From assembly GCA_902762495.1 (NCBI GenBank), contig CACWOL010000002.1, positions 1 to 64,000 of the forward strand: DNA of 64,000 nt, read 5' to 3'. Positions within the stretch are counted from its first letter, which is position 1, and the number at the start of each line of letters is the position of its first letter. Source of the stretch: an uncultured bacterium (GTDB lineage Bacteria; Verrucomicrobiota; Lentisphaeria; Victivallales; UBA1829). The position numbers were made by a program, and so were the translations under genes. Shown piece after piece: positions 58,151 through 64,000 of this stretch. Under the pieces are notes generated by a model. The model made no database searches. It had not been told where the DNA came from and saw only the letters and a list, made by a program, of their open reading frames with translations.

Positions 58151-58179
58151 TTGATAAATCCCCGTTTCACGATTATATT
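58151..58179 (+). promoter_or_regulatory. promoter for the DUF1846 gene
   Basis: TTGATA (58151-58156), a 17-base spacer and TATATT (58174-58179). The transcript would begin near 58186 with a leader of about 157 bases before the DUF1846 ATG. Confidence 0.7.
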
Positions 58180-58196
58180 ATTTAGGAGAAAAATCT

Positions 58197-58247
58197 TTGA
58201 AAAAACAGACGCGCTTCCCCCCTGTCTTCTTTGTTCCCCTGCCCTGA
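58197..58247 (+). CDS. possible 16-residue leader peptide
   Basis: A short frame starts at TTG 58197, with AGGAG eight bases upstream, and reads a basic start (LKKQTRF) and a Pro-rich end (PPVFFVPLP) before TGA. A hairpin (CCGGTT 58255-58260 with AACCGG 58265-58270) begins directly after it. It lies within the long leader of the DUF1846 gene. It could be an attenuator peptide sensing proline codons, with proB two genes downstream, but the size makes chance a serious alternative. Confidence 0.25.
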   Translation: MKKQTRFPPVFFVPLP

Positions 58248-58342
58248 CGGATGCCCGGTTCACGAACCGGAATGTGCCGCATGGAGATTGGCGGATTTCA
58301 AGGATGCGGGCGGGCGCGCGCCTGAAAACACGGGAAACGACG

Positions 58343-59857
58343 ATGAACGAGATCGGTTTTGACAACACACGCTATCTGGAGGAGCAGTCCGCCGAGATTC
58401 TGCGCCGCGCCGAGCGGTTCCAGAACAAACTTTACATCGAATTCGGGGGCAAGCTCGCCTACGACTACCACGCCGCGCGCATCCTGCCCGGCTTCGACCC
58501 GAACGTCAAGCTCAAACTGCTCCAGCGCCTGAAGGACAAGATCGACGTCGTGATCTGCATCTACGCGGGCGACATCGAACGCAAGAAGATCCGCGCCGAC
58601 TTCGGCATCGCCTACGATGCCGACACCTTCCGCATCATGGACAACCTCCGTTCGCTCGGCATCAGCGTGAAGGCGGTCGTCGTGACCCGCTACGAGGACC
58701 ACCCCGCGGTCAACAACTTCATCACCAAGCTCGAACGCCGCAACGTCGCCGTCTACAAGCACAAGACCATCAAGGGCTACCCCGCCGACGTCGACCTCAT
58801 CGTGAGCGACGCCGGATACGGCGCGAACCCGTACGTCGAGACCGACCGTCCGATCGTCATCGTGACCGGCCCCGGCCCCAGCAGCGGCAAAATGGCGACC
58901 TGCCTCTCCCAGGTCTACCACGAGCACAAGCGCGGCGTCGCCGCCGGCTACGCCAAATTCGAGACGTTCCCCGTCTGGAACCTCCCTCTGAACCACCCGG
59001 TCAACATCGCCTACGAGGCCGCAACCGCCGACATCGCCGACGTGAACATGGTCGACCCGTTCCACCTGGACGCCTACGGCACGACCGCGGTCAACTACAA
59101 CCGCGACATCGAGATCTTCCCCGTCGTCCGCCGCATCATGGAGCGCATCATGGGCGAAGGCCAAGTCTACAAATCCCCGACCGACATGGGCGTGAACCGC
59201 GTCGGATTCGCGATCTCGGACGACGCCGTCGTGCGCGAAGCCTCCAAGCAGGAGATCATCCGCCGCTGGTTCCGCTACAGCGCGGAATACGCCCTCGGCG
59301 CGACCGACCTCAACACCGTCCAGCGCGTGCAGATCCTCATGGACAACCTCGGGATCAAGGGCGAAGACCGCCCGGTCGTGATCCCCGCCCGCGAGACCGC
59401 CGCGCAGGCCGCGAAGATCCCCGGACACGGCAACGAAGGGTTCTACTGCGGCGCTGCGCTCCAGCTCCCCGACGGACGCATGATCACCGGCAAGAACTCC
59501 CCTCTGCTCCACGCCGCCGCGGCGTGCGTGCTGAAGGCGCTGAAGGAACTCGCGAACCTGCCGCACGAACTCGACCTGCTCTCCCCGGACGTGATCGACT
59601 CCGTGGCGCACCTCAAGAAAACTCTGAAGAACCCGCGCGTCAGCCTCGACCTCGAGGAAACGCTCATCGCGCTCGCCGTCAGCACCACCGCCAACCCCGC
59701 CGCGAAGCTCGCGCTCAACCATCTTTCCCAGCTCAACGGCTGCGAAATGCACCTCTCCCACCTCCCCGCGCAGGGCGACGCCGCCGGTCTCCGCAAGCTC
59801 GGCGTCAACCTCACCAGCGATCCAAAATTCGCCAGCCGCGACCTCTTTGTGGAATGA
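58343..59857 (+). CDS. DUF1846 domain-containing protein
   Basis: The 504-residue protein matches the DUF1846 family over its whole length: GFDNTRYLEEQSAEI at the start, GPGPSSGKMATCLSQVYHEH as a P-loop-like glycine-rich stretch near 175-195, and GTTAVNYNRDIEIFPVVRRI, GVNRVGFAISDD and RWFRYSAEYALG further on. The start at 58343 is the first ATG consistent with family N-termini. Structures of this family are known but function is not settled; a nucleotide-dependent enzyme is likely. It is followed by proB after 6 bases, which suggests co-expression. Confidence 0.92.
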   Translation: MNEIGFDNTRYLEEQSAEILRRAERFQNKLYIEFGGKLAYDYHAARILPGFDPNVKLKLLQRLKDKIDVVICIYAGDIERKKIRADFGIAYDADTFRIMDNLRSLGISVKAVVVTRYEDHPAVNNFITKLERRNVAVYKHKTIKGYPADVDLIVSDAGYGANPYVETDRPIVIVTGPGPSSGKMATCLSQVYHEHKRGVAAGYAKFETFPVWNLPLNHPVNIAYEAATADIADVNMVDPFHLDAYGTTAVNYNRDIEIFPVVRRIMERIMGEGQVYKSPTDMGVNRVGFAISDDAVVREASKQEIIRRWFRYSAEYALGATDLNTVQRVQILMDNLGIKGEDRPVVIPARETAAQAAKIPGHGNEGFYCGAALQLPDGRMITGKNSPLLHAAAACVLKALKELANLPHELDLLSPDVIDSVAHLKKTLKNPRVSLDLEETLIALAVSTTANPAAKLALNHLSQLNGCEMHLSHLPAQGDAAGLRKLGVNLTSDPKFASRDLFVE

Positions 59858-59863
59858 TCCATT

Positions 59864-60994
59864 ATGCTTGATCCTATTCAGGCCAGAAAACAAGTTCTGA
59901 AATCCTGCCGACGCGTCGTCCTGAAAGTCGGGACGCGCCTCCTCGCCGACCGGACCGCCATCGCGCGTCTGGTCTCCCAGATCCACGCCCTCCGCGAATC
60001 CGGCCGCCAGGTCATCCTGGTCTCCTCCGGCGCGGTCGGCATGGGCATGCGCGCCGCCGGGCTCAAACGCCGTCCGCGCCACCTCTCCGAAGTCCAGGCG
60101 CTCGCCGCCATGGGCCAGGCCACGCTCATGGCGATGTACGAGGCGGAATGCCGCAAGTACGATTTCCGCGCCGCCCAGCTGCTCCTCACCGCCGACGACC
60201 TGCGTTCCCGCGAACGCCATCTGAACGCCGTCAACTGCATCGAAGCGCTGCTCGCACACGACGTGCTCCCGATCATCAACGAGAACGACCCCGTATCCGT
60301 CAGCGAACTCAAGTTCGGCGACAACGACACGCTCGCCGCGCTTCTCGGATCCATGATCCGCGCCGACCTCACGATCATCCTCACTACCGTAGACGGCCTC
60401 CTCGACAAGAACCCGGACGGCACGCTCGGCGACCGCATCTCCGTCGTGCACGGCGTGACCGCCCAGCTGAAGGAGATCGCGTCCGGCACCGACGACGCCG
60501 CGTTCTCCATCGGCGGCATGGCATCCAAGCTGAAGGCCGCCGAAGTCCTGAACAGCGCCGGCGAAGCACTCTGGATCGCCTCCGGCGAGGACGCCGACAT
60601 CATCGCGCGCATCTTCGCCGCCGAGGACGTCGGCACCGTGTTCCTGCCGCAGGACGGCATGCACAAGATGGGCTCCCGCAAGCGCTGGCTCGCCTCGTTC
60701 TCGCGCCCCGCGGGCGTCATCGCCATCGACGACGGCGCGGCGAACGCCCTGGTCAAAAAAGGTTCCAGCCTGCTCCCGTCCGGCATCGTCTCCGTCACCG
60801 GCGCGTTCAAACGCGGCGACGTGGTCCGCATCGTGCGCGCGGCGTCCGGCGAAGTCCTCGCGAAGGGCATCACCAATTTCTCCGCCGAAGAAGCCGCGCG
60901 GATCGCGCACCACAAATCCGGCGACCTGACCTCCATCCTCGGCTGCGACGCCGAAGAGGAAGTCGTCCACCGCAACAACCTCGTCCTGCTCTGA
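59864..60994 (+). CDS. proB: glutamate 5-kinase with PUA domain
   Basis: The 376-residue enzyme phosphorylates glutamate in the first step of proline synthesis. The amino-acid kinase domain shows RVVLKVGTRLL, VILVSSGAVGMGM, NENDPVSVSELKFGDNDTLAAL and the SIGGMASKLKAAEVLNSAG segment. The C-terminal PUA domain (about 280-376) includes GAFKRGDVVRI. This is the full bacterial architecture and length. It is coupled to DUF1846 upstream, and miaB follows after 29 bases. Confidence 0.97.
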   Translation: MLDPIQARKQVLKSCRRVVLKVGTRLLADRTAIARLVSQIHALRESGRQVILVSSGAVGMGMRAAGLKRRPRHLSEVQALAAMGQATLMAMYEAECRKYDFRAAQLLLTADDLRSRERHLNAVNCIEALLAHDVLPIINENDPVSVSELKFGDNDTLAALLGSMIRADLTIILTTVDGLLDKNPDGTLGDRISVVHGVTAQLKEIASGTDDAAFSIGGMASKLKAAEVLNSAGEALWIASGEDADIIARIFAAEDVGTVFLPQDGMHKMGSRKRWLASFSRPAGVIAIDDGAANALVKKGSSLLPSGIVSVTGAFKRGDVVRIVRAASGEVLAKGITNFSAEEAARIAHHKSGDLTSILGCDAEEEVVHRNNLVLL

Positions 60995-61023
60995 CGCGTT
61001 CCATTTTCACTCCCTGCTCCTCC

Positions 61024-62385
61024 ATGAAATTCTATATCAAGACCTACGGCTGCCAGATGAACCTGCGCGACTCCGACTCCGCCGCCGCGCTCCTCATCGA
61101 ACACGGTTTCACGCCCGCCGAGGGCGAGGCCGACGCCGACCTCGTGATCCTGAACACTTGCAGCGTGCGCGACCAGGCGGAACGCAAGGCGATCGGCAAG
61201 CTCGGATTCCTCGGCAAGCTCAAACGCGAACGCCCGTGGATGATCTTCGGCATCATGGGCTGCATGGCGCAGAGCCGCGGCACGGAGCTGCTGAAGTCGA
61301 TCAGACACCTCGATTTCGCCATCGGCACAGACCAGATCCACCGCATCCCGGAGATCGTGGAGCAGATCGCCGCGAAACACGAAAAGACCGCTTCCTTCGA
61401 CCGCGCGTCCGCCGAGACGCCCGGCATCGACTCCCACCGATTCGACGGCGCCGAGTCGCCCCACTCCGCATTCGTCTCCATCATGCGCGGATGCAGCCGC
61501 TACTGTTCCTACTGCATCGTGCCGTTCGTGCGCGGACCGGAACGCAGCCGCCCGATGGACTCCATCCTCGCCGAATGCCGCACCCTCGCCGCGCACGGCG
61601 TGCCGGAAATTTTCCTGCTCGGGCAGAACGTCTCGGCCTACGGGCTGGACAATACCGCCCCGCCGCCGGACGACGCCCCCTCCCCCTTCGGCGAACTCCT
61701 GAAAGGCATCGCCGCCATCGACGGCGTCCGCCGCATCCGGTTCACCTCGCCGCACCCCGCCTACTTCACGCAGGCGCTCATTGACGCATTCACCCAGACG
61801 GACAAAGTCTGCAAATACGTGCATCTGCCGCTTCAGTCCGGCTCCGACCGCATCCTCAAGCTCATGAACCGCCCGTACGACACGGCGAAATACCTCTCGA
61901 TCACGGACCGCCTGCGCGCGGCCGCCCCCGGCATTTCGTTCTCCACGGACGTCATCGTCGGATTCCCGACCGAGACCGAGGCGGATTTCCAGGCCACGCG
62001 CGCGCTCATGGACCGCGTCGGATTCGACAACGCGTTCATCTTCAAGTATTCGCCGCGCAAGGGAACGCGTTCCGCGCAGATGCCCGACGATGTCCCGCAG
62101 GAGGTCAAAGAGGAGCGCAACCAGATCCTGCTCGCCGACCTCGAACGCCGCGCCGAAGCAGCCAACAAGAAGCTCGTCGGGCAGACGTTCGAACTCCTCG
62201 TCGAGGGCCCCAGCAAACGCAACTCCGCGCGCTGGAGCGGACGCACCGAAACGTTCAAACAGGCCGTCTTCACCCCCGATCCGGCGCATCCCGTCCAGTG
62301 CGGCGACTTCGTACGCGTGAAGATCGTGCGCTCCACCGCAACCACCCTCTACGGCGAACTGATTCCCGCTGAAAAAACGAACTGA
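61024..62385 (+). CDS. miaB: tRNA-2-methylthio-N6-dimethylallyladenosine synthase
   Basis: The 453-residue methylthiotransferase adds a 2-methylthio group to i6A37 of tRNAs. The N-terminal domain has the three cluster cysteines (YGCQMN, NTCSVRD and GCMAQS). The radical SAM domain holds CSRYCSYC (near 157-164) and FLLGQNVSAYG, LPLQSGSDRIL and FSTDVIVGFPTE. A C-terminal TRAM domain ends the protein (GQTFELLVEG to the end). The features fit MiaB rather than RimO or MtaB. Confidence 0.96.
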   Translation: MKFYIKTYGCQMNLRDSDSAAALLIEHGFTPAEGEADADLVILNTCSVRDQAERKAIGKLGFLGKLKRERPWMIFGIMGCMAQSRGTELLKSIRHLDFAIGTDQIHRIPEIVEQIAAKHEKTASFDRASAETPGIDSHRFDGAESPHSAFVSIMRGCSRYCSYCIVPFVRGPERSRPMDSILAECRTLAAHGVPEIFLLGQNVSAYGLDNTAPPPDDAPSPFGELLKGIAAIDGVRRIRFTSPHPAYFTQALIDAFTQTDKVCKYVHLPLQSGSDRILKLMNRPYDTAKYLSITDRLRAAAPGISFSTDVIVGFPTETEADFQATRALMDRVGFDNAFIFKYSPRKGTRSAQMPDDVPQEVKEERNQILLADLERRAEAANKKLVGQTFELLVEGPSKRNSARWSGRTETFKQAVFTPDPAHPVQCGDFVRVKIVRSTATTLYGELIPAEKTN

Positions 62386-62408
62386 CGTCCAACGAAAGGC
62401 TTCCGCGC

Positions 62409-62951
62409 ATGAAACTGCTCTTCTTCTCCGATGTCCACGGCGTGCCCAGCACGCTCGAACGCCTTTTCGAACACGCCGACGCGCTTCAGCCCGACCGCAT
62501 GGTCCTGCTCGGCGACGCTCTTTACCACGGCCCGCGCAACGGCGTCCCCGGCTGGTACGATCCGCAGAAGACCGCCGACCTGCTCAATTCCCGCCGCGAC
62601 CAAATCCTCGCCGTGCGCGGCAACTGCGACGCCGACGTCGACCAGTTCCTCATCAAGTTCCCCATCATGGCGGATTTCTCAGAGATCCTCACCGAAAACG
62701 CCCGGTTCTTCGTCACGCACGGACATCTCTGGAACGCCGCGAACGTCCCGCCGGTCCAGCAGGGCACCATCCTCGCGCACGGCCACACCCACATCCCCGA
62801 GATCCGCCCCCTGCCCGAAGGCGTCACCCTCTTCAATCCCGGTTCCATCTCCCTGCCGAAACGCAATTTCCCTCCGACCTTCGGCTTCTTCGACGGCGAA
62901 AATCTCTCCGTCCGCCGCCTCGAGGACGGCGCGGTCCTTCTTCCGAACTGA
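62409..62951 (+). CDS. YfcE/MJ0936-family metallophosphodiesterase
   Basis: The 180-residue protein has the metal-binding series of calcineurin-type phosphoesterases: FSDVHG (6-11), LLGDALYHGP (near 33-42), VRGNCDADVD, VTHGHLW and LAHGHTHIPE. It is the size of the YfcE subgroup, which hydrolyses phosphodiesters in vitro; the physiological substrate is unknown. It lies 23 bases after miaB and is probably the last gene of that unit. The sequence after it (62960-63017) contains an outer inverted repeat GTGTCCG/CGGACAC that may act as a transcript end. Confidence 0.92.
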   Translation: MKLLFFSDVHGVPSTLERLFEHADALQPDRMVLLGDALYHGPRNGVPGWYDPQKTADLLNSRRDQILAVRGNCDADVDQFLIKFPIMADFSEILTENARFFVTHGHLWNAANVPPVQQGTILAHGHTHIPEIRPLPEGVTLFNPGSISLPKRNFPPTFGFFDGENLSVRRLEDGAVLLPN

Positions 62952-63092
62952 AGGACCTCGTGTCCGAACCAGCCGGACCCGATCGACACCACTTGCGGTG
63001 CGAACATAGCCGGACACTGACTCAGTACGGCTTGCGTTGTACGCGCGTTTCTATAAAATCAGAAAAAATAGAGGAATCTTCCGAATTCCGCC

Positions 63093-63139
63093 TTGATTTT
63101 TTCGTTCCCGAAGCTACAGTATAGTGATAGAATATCACT
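63093..63139 (+). promoter_or_regulatory. promoter with overlapping operator-like palindrome
   Basis: TTGATT (63093-63098) is followed by TACAGT (63115-63120, 16-base spacer) or TATAGT (63120-63125). A perfect 7-base inverted repeat, AGTGATA (63123-63129) and TATCACT (63133-63139), sits on or just after the -10 region, where a repressor could block the start of the lipoprotein gene. Confidence 0.5.
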
Positions 63140-63188
63140 TTTCACATACAACAAATTGAAATCAAACTCAAAACAAGGATTTTCCACC

Positions 63189-63587
63189 ATGATGAAAAAA
63201 CTTGCCTGCCTCGCAGCCTGCGCCGTTGCCGCGTTCGCTCTCTCCGCCTGCTCCTCCTTCGAAATGGCCACGAATACCAACGGCGTGAAGTTCACGACCG
63301 GCGAAGCCGAGACCCTCGGCCACGTGAACGCCGACATCTGGGGCGTGTACGTCTTCGGCCTGCCCGTGATCTCCGGCAGCTCCGTCGAACCCGGCAAATG
63401 CGTCGTCTTCAGCGACACCGTGGACACCAGCAACGCCATCTCGTTCCTGACCCACAACACCCAGAGGAAGCTCAACGCCTCCGTCATCACCGACGTCACC
63501 ACCGAACGCACCACCGGCTGGCTCGTCCCCACGGTCTTCTTCTTCTACCGCGACATCCAGGTCTCCGGCAACGTCGTAAAGAAGTAA
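63189..63587 (+). CDS. small TRL-like lipoprotein
   Basis: The 132-residue protein has a lipoprotein signal with a lipobox ending LSAC (Cys21 counting from the first of two adjacent Met codons). The mature part resembles short secreted TRL-like proteins (GHVNADIWGVYVFGLPVISG, then a Thr/Val-rich strand region). Its function is unknown. The transcript has its own promoter and a leader of about 60 bases. The next gene begins 16 bases after its stop. Confidence 0.8.
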   Translation: MMKKLACLAACAVAAFALSACSSFEMATNTNGVKFTTGEAETLGHVNADIWGVYVFGLPVISGSSVEPGKCVVFSDTVDTSNAISFLTHNTQRKLNASVITDVTTERTTGWLVPTVFFFYRDIQVSGNVVKK

Positions 63588-63603
63588 GGAGCGTCTGTCT
63601 CCT

Positions 63604-64000
63604 ATGCCTGACGCGAAAGGCAGCGGCAGTCAACGTCTGGAGAAAGTCCGGCGCAACATGCTCCGGATGACCTCTCCCGACGGGTTCGGCGACGACAGCG
63701 CGAAGGAATTCGGTTCCCTCTCCGCGATCAACGTCCCGCCGTGGCTCGCCCGTGCCGATGCGTCCTTCGACCGGGCGGTCCGTCTGATCCGGAAATCGAC
63801 GCCGCCCGGCGATTCCGCGCCCGCCCCCATGATCCGCCTCGAATACTGGCGCGTGGTGAGGACGCTTCTACAGGAATCGGAGGAAAATCTCGCCTCCATC
63901 CACCACGTTTTCGAACAGGCGGAGGAAATCCCGCTGGACGTCTCCGTCTATTTGGCGTTCGTGCGGTTCCTGCTCCGCCTCGTGATGCAGATCGCGATGG
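63604..64000 (+). CDS. hypothetical protein, partial (runs off window)
   Basis: An open frame from ATG 63604 continues without a stop to the window end (132 codons seen). The start follows AAGGAG by about 12 bases. The visible part is basic at the start (RLEKVRRNMLRM), then mixed, with helical segments (PMIRLEYWRVVRTLLQESEE) and a hydrophobic stretch at the cut end (VYLAFVRFLLRLVMQIAM). No family is recognised. It may form an operon with the lipoprotein gene. Confidence 0.65.
   Translation, partial: MPDAKGSGSQRLEKVRRNMLRMTSPDGFGDDSAKEFGSLSAINVPPWLARADASFDRAVRLIRKSTPPGDSAPAPMIRLEYWRVVRTLLQESEENLASIHHVFEQAEEIPLDVSVYLAFVRFLLRLVMQIAM

Noticed and set aside
58298-60970. 890-codon open frame on the minus strand opposite the DUF1846 and proB genes
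   Set aside because: It lies fully antisense to two well-conserved genes, has Val/Asp/Gly-rich composition expected from GC-rich third positions, and shows no family motif.
1-64000. CRISPR arrays, rRNA and tRNA genes
   Set aside because: I saw no array of regularly spaced repeats, no rRNA-like segment and no convincing cloverleaf with a T-loop motif; only short hairpins were found.

Overview
The window is GC-rich and densely coded, with many ATGA start/stop overlaps. It comes from a free-living or gut-type anaerobic bacterium. Several features fit a PVC-group relative, most likely Lentisphaeria (Victivallis-like): a polysaccharide-degrading gene set, a PEP-CTERM-like tail, a Rho factor with a long Asn/Gln-rich extension, a DUF1846 protein, and a hydrogenase-type regulator. 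The taxonomic assignment is inference from gene content; no rRNA or tRNA gene lies in the window.

Layout. 0-13.5 kb is mostly minus strand. It holds a lipoprotein GH31 N-terminus joined in frame to an ABC ATPase at the window edge, a TPR membrane protein with a PEP-CTERM-like partner, an ECF sigma/anti-sigma pair, the nadD-rsfS-hypothetical operon, plus-strand cca, and two tandem family 11 rhamnogalacturonan lyases. 13.6-26.7 kb is plus strand: an orphan OppD-type ATPase, a small TPR protein, mutL, nadE, a prepilin peptidase, a WecA-like phosphosugar transferase, a 718-residue unknown membrane protein, a DUF805 protein, a TM1266-type regulator and a GH30 glycanase. With GH31, PL11 and GH16 this suggests growth on pectic or galactan-rich plant polysaccharides.

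27-48.2 kb is the most unusual part: one secreted beta-propeller gene followed by a run of 15 tightly spaced or overlapping genes. They encode a cytoplasmic-type ferredoxin, a radical SAM enzyme, a DUF116-polyprenyl synthase fusion, a split squalene-hopene-cyclase-like pair, three consecutive proteins with twin-arginine-like N-termini (two Cys-rich), a NapH-type polyferredoxin membrane protein, a NuoE-NuoF-NuoG' fusion, three further membrane-anchored PQQ-like propellers, and a MacB/Lol-type ABC exporter. I read it as an undescribed NADH-linked envelope redox system coupled to a cyclised polyprenoid. The parts are seen in the sequence; the combined function is inference. Degraded transposases (ISL3-like at 27.3 kb, IS1182-like at 50.6 kb) flank it together with a glycerol-facilitator/G3E GTPase pair.

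51-64 kb returns to ordinary genes: glnK-amtB behind a clear sigma-54 promoter, an acetyltransferase, a GH16 lipoprotein, rho, coaE, DUF1846, proB, miaB, a YfcE-like phosphodiesterase, a small lipoprotein and a partial unknown gene. Most promoters I could place match TTGACA/TATAAT with 16-17 base spacers, so the housekeeping sigma factor appears conventional.
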